Of a DNA stretch of 64,000 bases, positions 43,429-52,811 are shown in pieces (within the stretch, counting starts at the first letter, position 1; each line of letters opens with the position of its first letter). The position numbers were made by a program, and so were the translations under genes. The stretch is from CAVSWT01 sp963775245 (lineage in GTDB: Bacteria > Bacteroidota > Ignavibacteria > Ignavibacteriales > Ignavibacteriaceae). The stretch covers positions 186,001-250,000 of the forward strand of contig CAVZID010000019.1 in assembly GCA_963775245.1 (NCBI GenBank), in the 5' to 3' direction. The notes beneath the pieces are model-generated. The model was not told the origin of the DNA and did not search any database. It worked only from the letters and a program-made list of their open reading frames with translations.

Positions 43429-44742
43429 TCACATTAACCATAGAACAATCAAATATGCGATTGACACAGAAACAAGAACTATCATTCCTTTCCACACAGT
43501 TCTTCTTAATTCTTTTGTCCCCATGAATACAACTATTAAAGCCTTAACAATATTATTTGATATTGTTGCAATAATAATTGCCGCAACACCAATATTACTG
43601 GTCAACCCGTTATTTATAAATTTGGAAATTGAAATTACAATTGCATCTACACTTGTAAAACCTGCTAAACCGCTTGCCAGATAAATTCCTCCGCTGCCTA
43701 AATAATACTCGGCAGCTTTAGTCGCAAACAATACAATTCCAAACATGATTCCGAAGAGCAAAGCTGATTTTAATTCGAAAGGATTTTTAAATTCTACATG
43801 ATGGTGGTTTCCATCAACATTCTTTTTTGAAAAAATATAGCTGGAAATAAACCCCGTTAAAATAAGTATTACTAAAGGAAGCCATGCATCAGTTATAAAT
43901 GAGCTATTCAACACAAGAATTATAAAAAATATACGAATATACATTACTGTTGATGCAAGCAAAATTCCAATCCCAAATCCATGACTTAAATCTTCAGCCT
44001 GCTTACTTTTTTTAGAAAGTGAAACTGTTAAAGCTGTGCTGGAAACCAATCCTCCTAATAAACCGGTAATTGGAATTCCTTTATCTTCACCAACAGTTTT
44101 AATAAAGACATAACCAACAAAACTAATGGTGCTTATGAAAATTACCATCCTCCAGATTAAAAGAGGATTTAAGACATTGAAAGGGCCGTATGTTTTATCA
44201 GGCAGAAGCGGGAGAATAATTACGGTAATGATAGCTAACTTAATAGTTGCATAAATATCTTCTTCACTAACTTTCCCAACAAATTTATGAAGCTGGATTT
44301 TTAGGGAAAGGAATAAAGTAATAATCACACTTATGATAGAAGCAAGAATTATATAATTCCAAAATATCAATGCGCCTGATAAAAATATAATAAGAACTGC
44401 TGTTTCGGAAGTCCCTCCACGTTTTCCGGCACTTGCTGAAAATATATGGGAAACCGTAACCAAAGCACCGAGACAAATAAAGCCTGCTATAAAAACCCAG
44501 AAAGATGTGAATGAAGAAATTAAAGCGGAAAGAAATCCGAAGATAGCAATAAGCGGGAAGGTTCTAATACCAGCAAAAATCTTTTCAGATTCAGAATGAG
44601 AATGCTCTCTCTCCAGCCCTACCAGCAGACCTATTAATATTGTAATCGCCAGTTTTTGAGCCAGAATAAATAAGTCGCCGCCGCTTAATTCGTGAGGCTG
44701 TGTTTTAAGATATTCAGGTAAAAATTTTAAAGAGTCCAGCAT
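43429..44742 (-). CDS. MgtC/SapB-family membrane protein with DUF4010 domain
   Basis: A 437-residue protein. The first part is an MgtC-type membrane domain (ITILIGLLVGLEREHSH, GIRTFPLIAIFG). A second membrane domain (DUF4010; for example GLLGGLVSSTALTVSLSKKS, and GLAGFTSVDAIVIS near the end) makes about a dozen spans in all. The combination is common in bacteria and its transport role, if any, is unknown. MgtC itself is linked to growth at low magnesium. Alone in its unit. Confidence 0.88.
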   Translation of the reverse strand: MLDSLKFLPEYLKTQPHELSGGDLFILAQKLAITILIGLLVGLEREHSHSESEKIFAGIRTFPLIAIFGFLSALISSFTSFWVFIAGFICLGALVTVSHIFSASAGKRGGTSETAVLIIFLSGALIFWNYIILASIISVIITLFLSLKIQLHKFVGKVSEEDIYATIKLAIITVIILPLLPDKTYGPFNVLNPLLIWRMVIFISTISFVGYVFIKTVGEDKGIPITGLLGGLVSSTALTVSLSKKSKQAEDLSHGFGIGILLASTVMYIRIFFIILVLNSSFITDAWLPLVILILTGFISSYIFSKKNVDGNHHHVEFKNPFELKSALLFGIMFGIVLFATKAAEYYLGSGGIYLASGLAGFTSVDAIVISISKFINNGLTSNIGVAAIIIATISNNIVKALIVVFMGTKELRRTVWKGMIVLVSVSIAYLIVLWLM

Positions 44743-44844
44743 TGTATTAAATCTTTACCCATAAAAATGATGATTTTATTTATCAAAGAAAAAGAAAATA
44801 AATAAAATAATTGAAAAAGAATTTAAGCCGGATTATTATTTCCT

Positions 44845-46209
44845 CTACTTTATATAAACAGTTTTGATATTCACAAATTCTTTTATCCCTATTTCCGAAA
44901 GCTCCCTGCCGTAACCGGATTCTTTAATTCCCCCAAATGGTAATCGAGGATCCGATTTTACAAATTCATTAACGAAACAATTGCCAGCTTCCAATCTCTC
45001 TGAAGCTATTCTTCTCCCCTTCTCAATATCATTTGTAAACACAGCCGCGCCTAATCCAAAATTTGAGTCGTTAGCAATTCTAATTGCATCATCTTCATCT
45101 ATTGCTTTTATTAACGATGCAACAGGGCCAAAAAGTTCTTCATTATATGCGGGCATTCCTGGTTTTACGTTAGCCAAAACAGTTGGCGGATAAAAAGCTC
45201 CTTTGCCTTCCGGAAGCATTCCTCCTAACAAAACTTCTGCACCTTTTTCTATACTAATATTAACCTGCTGATGTAATTCGTCTCGAAGTCTTTTACTTGC
45301 CTGAGGGCCTAAATCATTATTAATATCAAATGGATTCCCCATTTTTTTTGAATTCATTTGTTCTACAAATAACTTTTTAAATTGGTCAAAGACTTTTTCG
45401 ACTACAATAAATCTTTTTGCTGCAATGCAGCTTTGACCACCGTTAATTAACTTTGAAGTTGCGCATGTCTTCGAAGCAGCTTCAAGATTGGCATCTTCTA
45501 AAATTAAATATGGATCGCTTCCGCCTAATTCCATTACAGTTTTTTTAAGTAATGAGCCTGCTGTTTTTGCTACCGCTTTTCCGGCAGGTACACTTCCGGT
45601 TAAAGTTACAGCTTTTATTTTTCCATTACGAATACCGTTTTCCATTTTTGAAGATGATAAAATTAAAGTTCGAAATAAATTTTCAGGAAATCCGGCTCCT
45701 TTAAAAATATTTTCAATCATCAAAGCACAGCCGGTTACATTTGATGCATGCTTTAGTAACCCGGCATTACCAGCCATCAATGCAGGTACAGCAAACCTAA
45801 ACACTTGCCAGAAAGGAAAGTTCCAGGGCATTACTGCCAGCACTATTCCCAATGGATTGTAAGTTACAAAACTTTCCGATGCATCTGTTTTAATACTAAT
45901 TTCTTTTAAAAAAGATTCGGCATTTTCAGCATAGTATTCACAAACCCAGGCGCATTTTTCAACTTCCGATATAGATTGTTGGATCGGTTTCCCCATTTCA
46001 AGCGTCATCATTTCAGCAAACTTTTGCTTATCTTTTTTTAGTATTCCAGCAGCGTTTAACATTTTTTCAGAACGCTCTTTAAAACTAGTCTTTCGCCATT
46101 TAAGAAATGTTTCATGTGTTGAATCAATTATTGAAGAAATTTTTTGTTCACCCATTTCTTCATAAGTTTGTAATTCTTTATCATTGGCTGGATTAATTGA
46201 TTTTAACAT
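44845..46209 (-). CDS. NAD(P)-dependent aldehyde dehydrogenase (succinate-semialdehyde type)
   Basis: Oxidises an aldehyde to its acid. Relatives with this short form (about 455 residues) act on succinate semialdehyde. It has the NAD-site block VMPWNFPFWQVFR and TLTGSVPAGKAVA. The general base is in VMELGGSDP, and the catalytic cysteine is in GGQSCIAAKR (about residue 261). Near the end is PFGGIKESGYGREL. The ATG at 46209 is preferred over the TTG 12 bases upstream because GAGG lies 6 bases before it. It stands alone. Confidence 0.92.
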   Translation of the reverse strand: MLKSINPANDKELQTYEEMGEQKISSIIDSTHETFLKWRKTSFKERSEKMLNAAGILKKDKQKFAEMMTLEMGKPIQQSISEVEKCAWVCEYYAENAESFLKEISIKTDASESFVTYNPLGIVLAVMPWNFPFWQVFRFAVPALMAGNAGLLKHASNVTGCALMIENIFKGAGFPENLFRTLILSSSKMENGIRNGKIKAVTLTGSVPAGKAVAKTAGSLLKKTVMELGGSDPYLILEDANLEAASKTCATSKLINGGQSCIAAKRFIVVEKVFDQFKKLFVEQMNSKKMGNPFDINNDLGPQASKRLRDELHQQVNISIEKGAEVLLGGMLPEGKGAFYPPTVLANVKPGMPAYNEELFGPVASLIKAIDEDDAIRIANDSNFGLGAAVFTNDIEKGRRIASERLEAGNCFVNEFVKSDPRLPFGGIKESGYGRELSEIGIKEFVNIKTVYIK

Positions 46210-46317
46210 TTCAAACCTCAATTAAATCAAAATAATTTTTTAAATAACAATAATTTTTCAACTGAATTGCCGTAATGCAAATCCCATAGTGATATGTGAA
46301 CAATGTAACGCCAAATT

Positions 46318-46350
46318 ATAAACCCAATTTCTTCAAGAAATTGGGTTTAT
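46318..46350. repeat. perfect palindrome (ACCCAATTTCT type), copy 2
   Basis: A perfect 16-bp inverted repeat around a central C, ATAAACCCAATTTCTT / AAGAAATTGGGTTTAT. It shares its core with the hairpin at 19185-19219. It lies after the stop of the phosphatase gene on the minus strand. No U-tract follows, so it may be a weak terminator or a repeat element. Confidence 0.7.
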
Positions 46351-46398
46351 TGAAACCTCCTTATTTGAAACCCCTCATATCTATTTTTGTGATTAAGT

Positions 46399-47631
46399 TT
46401 ATTTTATTCTTTTTATAATAACCAGAGTTTTATCATCATTGTATTTTCCATCTTTAGAAAATTTAATTACGTCATCCAAAATTGAATATGTAATTTCCTT
46501 ACTTGTTTTATTTTTAGATTTTTTCATTTGCTTAATCAATCTCTCTTCGCCGTAATTTTCATAAGAAGAGTTTGCAGTATCTGTTATACCATCAGAATAG
46601 ATAACTAGCACATCATTAATGCTGAAATTAATATTATCAATTACATATTTAGCATTTGGAGTTGGGCCTAATAGCATTCCTGTAGGATTCAATTCTACTA
46701 TTTCATCAGTAGCACTTTTTAAAAAGAAAGGCGGATTATGCCCTGCATTTGCATAAAGAAACAATCCGTTTCTGTCTGTTGATAATTCTCCATAAAATAA
46801 CGAAGCAAATTTATCATCTGCAAAAATTTGGTTTACAAGCGCATTCATTCTTTTCATCAAAGGGGCAATTTTAATTTCAAAGCTGGCGGCCATTCTTAAC
46901 GCACCGGAAATATACATTGCCTCAGCAGAAGCGCTGACACCTTTGCTGGCAGCATCTCCAACCACCACACCTAATCTTTCGTTGTCATCACCAATTTCAA
47001 GGTAGTCAAAAAAATCTCCACCGACTATTTCTGCCGGCTGTGTTATTCCAAATAATTCGTAGTTATGAAATTGATATTCATGTTCAGGTAAAATACTTTT
47101 TTGAAGCTCTCGTGCTTTATCAATATCTGCTTTTAATGATTTTGCTCTTGCGTGATACCTTTTCTGCTTTATTTGTGCAGTTAGGGCTGTTGCTATTATA
47201 TTTAATGTGAGCTTAAATTGTTCATCTATTTCATTGCTGTTTAATGCAAGTAAATATTCATAATATAATTTGTCTTTTACTTTTATTTTTTCCCCTACTC
47301 CAGACGCAGAGTATTTGAAGATTCCTATTTGCCGAAGAACTTCATTTGTTTCATTTCCCAGAACAGTCCTTTCTTTTGCAATAAAATCAAAGATTGGATA
47401 CTCGGCAATTGGTAAAACAAAATCATCGCTTATCTTATCAATCGTTCCCGTTTGAAATAATAACTGGTATTCAGGTATATCAGGTTTTAATCTCCAAATA
47501 CGCCCGCCTGTGACGCTGATATTTTCATTCTCAACAATTTGATTAACTGTAGCGATAAGCATCTCTTCTTCCGATTTGAAACTTTTAGAAGCAATGTTCT
47601 CAACGGTTTTATGAAGTCTTTTTTGATCCAT
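46399..47631 (-). CDS. PP2C-type (SpoIIE/RsbU-like) serine phosphatase
   Basis: A 410-residue protein. The N-terminal sensor-like part (about 1-160) looks GAF-like and is followed by a short coiled coil. The SpoIIE-type PP2C phosphatase domain contains EIVGGDFFDYLEI, VVGDAASKGVSASAEAM, ANAGHNPPFFL and YSDGITDTANSSYENYGEERL, with the metal-binding aspartates in place. Such enzymes dephosphorylate anti-sigma antagonist proteins in partner-switching pathways. No anti-sigma or antagonist gene is adjacent, so the target is unknown. Confidence 0.9.
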   Translation of the reverse strand: MDQKRLHKTVENIASKSFKSEEEMLIATVNQIVENENISVTGGRIWRLKPDIPEYQLLFQTGTIDKISDDFVLPIAEYPIFDFIAKERTVLGNETNEVLRQIGIFKYSASGVGEKIKVKDKLYYEYLLALNSNEIDEQFKLTLNIIATALTAQIKQKRYHARAKSLKADIDKARELQKSILPEHEYQFHNYELFGITQPAEIVGGDFFDYLEIGDDNERLGVVVGDAASKGVSASAEAMYISGALRMAASFEIKIAPLMKRMNALVNQIFADDKFASLFYGELSTDRNGLFLYANAGHNPPFFLKSATDEIVELNPTGMLLGPTPNAKYVIDNINFSINDVLVIYSDGITDTANSSYENYGEERLIKQMKKSKNKTSKEITYSILDDVIKFSKDGKYNDDKTLVIIKRIK

Positions 47632-47712
47632 TTATTTTTAAACTTTTTGTTTAAATAAAATTATATAAAAATTCATTAAAGTGTTAAGGAATTTAAAATT
47701 TTTCACCGATTT

Positions 47713-48984
47713 TTATTTAGTATAATAATTAATCATTTGTTGGATTGCTCTTTTACAAACCGGGCAAAAATTATTTACAGTTGCTGAATTCATGGTGCAA
47801 TCATAACAAGGGCGATAAATTCCTTTACTTGAATATCCCCCTCCTTCAAAGGCACCAACCTTTTTTAGATATTTTTCTTCAACCGGTGTAGGAACAGGAG
47901 TTGAGGGATCAACCATATCTTTCCATTTTGAACCGAAGTCTATTAAAGTAGTGATATTAGGTTCAAGCGGTTCCAAATCTTTAGGATAAAAATTTTCATA
48001 GCTTACATCAGATGTATAATATTCATCAGCTAAAAAAGAAAATGCATGTCCAAATTCATGGACAATAATATATTCGCTAAAATGATTATCGCTTACTACT
48101 ACCGAATAATCATTATAAATTGCACCACCTCCATAGCGGCTGGTATTAACAATAATTATTATCTGATCATAAGGGACATTTGATGCAACATCTCTAACGG
48201 TTTTGTTATCTGTAGTCATTAAATATCTGTCGAGATCCAATGAATAAAAACCGGAATTAAGTAAAGTTTTTTTCCAAACATGATCCGCAGGAATGTCAGT
48301 TCCCTCCTCTAATGAAGGGGCTTCAACTCCGTAAATATTAAAATTATCTTTGTTCTCCTTATATGGAGAAGTGTTAAAAAAGAAGTTCTCAAATTTATTG
48401 CAGTCTTTTTTAAACTTATCAAGTTCATCTTTAGTATAGCCTTCCGGGATAAAGACAATATCAACTTTGTCTGAAGGATCGCCGTTATGCAAAACATCAA
48501 ATGTTTTGTATTCTTTTGATCTTTCGGTTTTAATGAAATAATTATCCGGGCTTATTTTATACTCAAACTTTTTTATCAAATTGTTTTTCTTATCCCGACT
48601 GTAAAATTCAACCCTAATTTTGTTTTTAGGAAAAGGAATTATAACTGTCTCGCTAAAGCTTCTTGTTGTTTTCTTGGCTTCTTCTGTTGTTTGCCATTCA
48701 TGAAATAGAGTCGAGTAACCATGAGAATAAATTAATTTATCGCCGGCTTCATCAAAAACTTTTATCCGATAAACGCCATAATTAAAAGGATCAATCAAAT
48801 TCTCATGAGAACCACCATAATACGGTTCTTCAATTAATTCATCAATTGAATAGGAATCACTTGTGCTATCACCTGTATGATAATAATCTATTCTTAATGC
48901 TTTATTTATGAAGTAATCATCAAAATTAATTTTAGGGAAAACTGTAAGATTCAGAATGAAAATTAGAGAAATGATTTTCAACAT
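47713..48984 (-). CDS. secreted M64-family (IgA peptidase-like) metallopeptidase
   Basis: A 423-residue protein with a signal peptide (about 1-17). A beta-rich N-terminal domain is followed by the M64 peptidase domain. VDIVFIPEGYTKDE (about 174-187) is the family's entry block, and HEFGHAFSFLADEYY (309-323) gives the zinc ligands His309 and His313 and the Glu of HExxH. A Cys-rich C-terminal stretch (PCYDCTMNS, NFCPVCKRAI) may form disulfides or bind metal. The founding member cleaves immunoglobulin A; substrate here is unknown. It acts outside the cytoplasm. Confidence 0.85.
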   Translation of the reverse strand: MLKIISLIFILNLTVFPKINFDDYFINKALRIDYYHTGDSTSDSYSIDELIEEPYYGGSHENLIDPFNYGVYRIKVFDEAGDKLIYSHGYSTLFHEWQTTEEAKKTTRSFSETVIIPFPKNKIRVEFYSRDKKNNLIKKFEYKISPDNYFIKTERSKEYKTFDVLHNGDPSDKVDIVFIPEGYTKDELDKFKKDCNKFENFFFNTSPYKENKDNFNIYGVEAPSLEEGTDIPADHVWKKTLLNSGFYSLDLDRYLMTTDNKTVRDVASNVPYDQIIIIVNTSRYGGGAIYNDYSVVVSDNHFSEYIIVHEFGHAFSFLADEYYTSDVSYENFYPKDLEPLEPNITTLIDFGSKWKDMVDPSTPVPTPVEEKYLKKVGAFEGGGYSSKGIYRPCYDCTMNSATVNNFCPVCKRAIQQMINYYTK

Positions 48985-49019
48985 AATTATAATTATTATT
49001 TTAAACAGAAATTAATTTC

Positions 49020-49625
49020 TTAAACGATAATTTTCCTAGAACCAGGCTTAACCAGCGGAATCCCTTCCTTGCATATCGGGCATTCGTCTTTTAAATAAGA
49101 TACAACATCCATTTTCATAGCACTGATTTGCGGATAACCAAAATCAACTTTGCCGTTGCTTCTATCAACAATAAAACCTACTCCAACGACTTCTGCATTA
49201 TTTTGTTTTACTATTTCTATGGTTTCGAATACGGAACCGCCGGTGGTAACAACATCTTCACAGACTAAAACTTTTCCCCCGGGCTCAAGGCTGAATCCTC
49301 TTCTAAGGGTTAGATTTTTATCTTCCCTTTCAGCAAAAATAAATCTTTTATTCAATTGACGTGCAACTTCCTGTCCAACTACAATACCGCCAATAGCAGG
49401 TGCGATAACAGTATCGATTTCAAAATCCTTAAATTTATCTGCAATTATTTTGCAAACCATTTCTGTATACTGCGGATACTGCAAGACTTTTGCACATTGA
49501 AAATAATAATTACTGTGCCTGCCGGAAGTAAGCAAAAAATGTCCTTCCAAAAGTGCCCCGGTTTTTTGAAATATTTTTAATAACTCATTACCGCCGGATA
49601 ATGTGCTGTCATTCTTCGAGTTCAT
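49020..49625 (-). CDS. pyrE: orotate phosphoribosyltransferase
   Basis: Joins orotate to PRPP, giving orotidine monophosphate in pyrimidine synthesis. The 201-residue protein has FLLTSGRHSNYYFQ (orotate site), the PAIGGIVVGQEVAR loop and the PRPP-binding motif VLVCEDVVTTGGSV (about residues 120-133). It ends KPGSRKIIV. The ATG at 49625 follows GGAGG by 9 bases and is preferred over a TTG just before it. The other pyr genes are not in the window. It overlaps the real C-terminus of the frameshifted TPR gene. Confidence 0.94.
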   Translation of the reverse strand: MNSKNDSTLSGGNELLKIFQKTGALLEGHFLLTSGRHSNYYFQCAKVLQYPQYTEMVCKIIADKFKDFEIDTVIAPAIGGIVVGQEVARQLNKRFIFAEREDKNLTLRRGFSLEPGGKVLVCEDVVTTGGSVFETIEIVKQNNAEVVGVGFIVDRSNGKVDFGYPQISAMKMDVVSYLKDECPICKEGIPLVKPGSRKIIV

Positions 49626-49919
49626 CAAGAAATTCCTCCATTTCTCTTACTGCGTGTTTGTCGCCGACTTCTGTGGCGATTTTAATTCCTTTAAATATAT
49701 TTTTTTAGCATCATCAATGTGATTAATCTTTTCCTTTAATTGAGCATACTGCATATAAACAGGTACATATTTCGGATCCGTTTCTAAAAGCTTTAAGCAA
49801 TATTCTTCAGCTTTAGTAAAATCTTTTATTGAAATATATTCCAGGGCAATTCCATACATTACAAATGAATCTTTTGGATTTTTTACATGCAGCTCCAGCA
49901 ATCCTTCCAGGCGGTTCAT
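49609..49919 (-). pseudogene. TPR-repeat protein with a one-base frameshift near its end
   Basis: The frame from ATG at 49919 encodes TPR helices (EGLLELHVKNPKDSF, DFTKAEEYCLKLLETDP) but leaves the family pattern after KKIYLK and stops at 49647. One extra base in the AAAGG run (49688-49692) restores GIKIATEVGDKHAVREMEEF and a stop at 49611-49609, the common end of such TPR proteins. The gene is therefore either mutated or misread by one base. As read, it makes 90 residues instead of about 102. It overlaps pyrE at its 3' end and abuts the pterin dehydratase at its start. Confidence 0.8.
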
Positions 49920-49921
49920 TA

Positions 49922-50200
49922 TTACATACTCTCTATTTTATTTGCTAATTCGAAATCTTTTTTAGTTATACCATTTTCGCTATGTGTTGAAACTGAAATT
50001 TTTACTTTATTCCATGAATGTAAAAATATATCCGGGTGATGATCCATCCTTTCGGCTATTTCTCCAACTTTATTTACAAAGCTTAGAGCTTCATTAAAAT
50101 CTTCAAGCCGAAATTCCTTTTCAATCTGTTTGCCATTGTAATGCCAACCGTTAACTTTACTTAAGTTTTGATTAATTTCATCCTGATTATAAGCAGCCAT
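49922..50200 (-). CDS. phhB: 4a-hydroxytetrahydrobiopterin dehydratase (pterin carbinolamine dehydratase)
   Basis: Dehydrates 4a-hydroxy-tetrahydropterin so that it can be recycled after aromatic hydroxylation. The 92-residue protein has the family core GEIAERMDHHPDIFLHSWNK (the conserved HHP) and THSENGITKKDFELANKIE. Length is normal. It is followed by the TPR and pyrE genes with almost no gap, so the three are one unit. No phenylalanine hydroxylase gene is present in the window. Confidence 0.92.
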   Translation of the reverse strand: MAAYNQDEINQNLSKVNGWHYNGKQIEKEFRLEDFNEALSFVNKVGEIAERMDHHPDIFLHSWNKVKISVSTHSENGITKKDFELANKIESM

Positions 50201-50249
50201 AATTCCTCCATCGTTTCGTTAACATAAGTTATTTTCAAAATTAATTAAA

Positions 50250-50281
50250 AAAAAAGCGTATTAAAAATAATACGCTTTTTT
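50250..50281 (-). terminator. intrinsic terminator downstream of clpC
   Basis: A 14-bp stem (AAAAAAGCGTATTA / TAATACGCTTTTTT) with loop AAAA. On the minus strand a run of nine T's follows. It is a strong factor-independent terminator and is nearly symmetric, so it could work on both strands. Confidence 0.92.
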
Positions 50282-50309
50282 CGATGAGATAAATCAACTC
50301 TATTTGAAA

Positions 50310-52811
50310 TTAATTATCCTGATCTGTTTTTTGCTTAGTTTCATCAGATAAATGCATTTCCGCTTCTTCAGAAGTGAAAATTAATTCTTCAGCATTTTCA
50401 GGATGTTTTGCAATAATTTTAGAGCCATCTTTAAAAGAACCTCTAAGAATTTCTTCTGCCAGAGGATCTTCAATATATTTTTGAATTGCTCTTCTTAAAG
50501 GCCTTGCACCAAATTTCTGATCGAATCCTTTATCAACTAAATATTCTTTAGCAGACTGGTCAAGGTCAAGCTCCATTTTATTTTCACGAATATTCTTTAA
50601 TAACTCTAGTATTTCAATATCAATGATTTGAAGGATATCTTCTCTTTCAAGATTTCTGAACACTATTGTTTCATCAATTCTATTTAAGAATTCTGGATTG
50701 AATAGTTTTTTCATCGCATCTTCAACAGTGGTCTTTAAGCTTGAATACTTGTCGGCTAAAGATTCACCGCTAAACCCGAATGAACCGATATTTTTTATTT
50801 CGCGAGTTCCGATGTTTGAAGTCATTATGATTATGGTGTTTTTAAAATCGACTCTTCTACCGAAACTATCAGTTAACACGCCATCATCAAGTACTTGAAG
50901 TAGTATACTGAAAATATCCGGATGAGCTTTTTCAATTTCATCAAAAAGAACTACCGAATATGGCCTTCTTCTAACTTTCTCAGTTAACTGCCCGCCTTCT
51001 TCGTAACCAACGTATCCGGGAGGTGCACCAACCAATCTTGACAGAGAGAATTTCTCCATGTACTCACTCATATCAATCCTAATCAAAGCATTTTCGGAAT
51101 CGAATAAATAACGGGCTAATACTTTACATAGTTCTGTTTTCCCTACACCGGTTGGGCCTAAGAAAATAAAACTTCCGATTGGCCTGTTAGCATTTTTTAA
51201 TCCGGCACGAGTTCTTCTGATTGCTTTTGAAAGTTTCTCAACTGCTACATCTTGACCGACAATTTGCTTCTTTAAAGAATCAGCCATCTTTAAAAGTTTT
51301 TCTGATTCTGTTTGAGCAACACGGTTAACAGGAATTCCGGTCATCATTGCTACAACAGTAGCAATATCTTCTTCATTCACATCATAAATAAGGTCTTTTG
51401 TTCTAGCTTCCCACTCGCGTTTTGCAATTTCCAAATCGGATTGAAGATTTCGTTCTTTGTCACGAAGTCTTGCGGCTTCTTCGTAATCCTGCTTTTTAAC
51501 CACCTGCGCTTTTTCCTGCCTTACTTTTTCAATGTCGGATTCAAGGTCAAGCACATCCTGGGGAACTTCAAAATTACCCATGTGAACTCTTGAACCGGCT
51601 TCATCCAAAACATCAATTGCTTTGTCGGGCAAATGTCTGTCAGTGATGTAACGGTTACTCAATTTTACTGAAGATTCAATTGCATCTTTAGAATATTTTA
51701 CATGGTGATGCTGTTCGTATTTAAATTTTATGTTATCAAGAATCATTATGGTTTCTTCATAGCTCGGGGGCTCAACCATAACTTTTTGGAAACGTCTATC
51801 TAGCGCTCCATCTGTTTCAATATATTTTCTATACTCATCAAGAGTAGTTGCCCCGATACATTGTATATCACCTCTTGCAAGAGCAGGCTTAAACATATTT
51901 GAAGCATCAAGAGAACCCGAAGCACCTCCGGCTCCAACTATTGTATGAAGCTCGTCAATAAATAAAATTACATCAAGGGCTTTTTCAAGCTCGTTCATCA
52001 ATGCTTTCATTCTTTCTTCAAACTGGCCGCGGTATTTTGTTCCAGCAACCAAACCTGCCAAATCCAATGTTACTACTCTTTTTTCCTGAAGTATTCTTGG
52101 AACCTTCTTTTGAACAATCCTTAAAGCAAGCCCTTCAGCAATAGCAGTTTTACCTACACCCGGCTCACCAATCAATACCGGGTTATTCTTTTTTCTTCTG
52201 CTAAGAATTTGAGCAACACGTTCAATTTCTTTTTCCCTTCCTACGACGGGATCCAATTTATCTTCGATTGCTAGTTTTGTTAAATCTCTACCAAAATTAT
52301 CAAGCACAGGAGTTTTCGTACGTTCAACTTTTTTATCAGGAGCGGGAACTTGTCCGCCTGTTTCTTTTGGATTTTTACTTGAAAGCATTGCGTTCAATTC
52401 AGATCTTGCATTATCATAAGTGACATTGAACTGCTGTAAAATTTGAGTGGCAATATTATCTTCATCTCTTAACAACGAGAGAAGTAAATGTTCTGTTCCT
52501 ATTACGTCGGCTTTATAAATTTTTGATTCAATCTGTGTAATCTTTAAAACTTTCTCGGCCTGTTTAGTTAAAGGAATATTGCCGATTGTTAAAGTTCCGC
52601 CGGAAGTTCTTACGGTATCTTCAATTGCCTTTTTAAGCTTCATTAAATCACAATCGAGATTACGTAAAATTCTAACGGCAACCCCCTGCCCCTCACGTAT
52701 GATACCCAGCAATAAATGCTCGGTACCGATATAATCATGACCAAGCCTGAGAGCTTCTTCCCGGCTTAATCTTATTACATCTTGCAGTCTATCAGAAAAA
52801 TTTCCATCCAT
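50310..52811 (-). CDS. clpC: ATP-dependent chaperone ClpC (Clp/Hsp100)
   Basis: The unfoldase partner of ClpP. The 833-residue protein has two Clp-N repeats at the N-terminus (to about 145) and a first AAA+ module with Walker A GEPGVGKT (215-222). A middle domain contains a UVR motif (EEAARLRDKERNLQ), which marks ClpC instead of ClpA. The second AAA+ module has Walker A GPTGVGKT (around 555) and ends in LRRAIQKYIEDPLAEEIL. No clpP is next to it. It is transcribed alone and ends in a strong terminator. Confidence 0.97.
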   Translation of the reverse strand: MDGNFSDRLQDVIRLSREEALRLGHDYIGTEHLLLGIIREGQGVAVRILRNLDCDLMKLKKAIEDTVRTSGGTLTIGNIPLTKQAEKVLKITQIESKIYKADVIGTEHLLLSLLRDEDNIATQILQQFNVTYDNARSELNAMLSSKNPKETGGQVPAPDKKVERTKTPVLDNFGRDLTKLAIEDKLDPVVGREKEIERVAQILSRRKKNNPVLIGEPGVGKTAIAEGLALRIVQKKVPRILQEKRVVTLDLAGLVAGTKYRGQFEERMKALMNELEKALDVILFIDELHTIVGAGGASGSLDASNMFKPALARGDIQCIGATTLDEYRKYIETDGALDRRFQKVMVEPPSYEETIMILDNIKFKYEQHHHVKYSKDAIESSVKLSNRYITDRHLPDKAIDVLDEAGSRVHMGNFEVPQDVLDLESDIEKVRQEKAQVVKKQDYEEAARLRDKERNLQSDLEIAKREWEARTKDLIYDVNEEDIATVVAMMTGIPVNRVAQTESEKLLKMADSLKKQIVGQDVAVEKLSKAIRRTRAGLKNANRPIGSFIFLGPTGVGKTELCKVLARYLFDSENALIRIDMSEYMEKFSLSRLVGAPPGYVGYEEGGQLTEKVRRRPYSVVLFDEIEKAHPDIFSILLQVLDDGVLTDSFGRRVDFKNTIIIMTSNIGTREIKNIGSFGFSGESLADKYSSLKTTVEDAMKKLFNPEFLNRIDETIVFRNLEREDILQIIDIEILELLKNIRENKMELDLDQSAKEYLVDKGFDQKFGARPLRRAIQKYIEDPLAEEILRGSFKDGSKIIAKHPENAEELIFTSEEAEMHLSDETKQKTDQDN

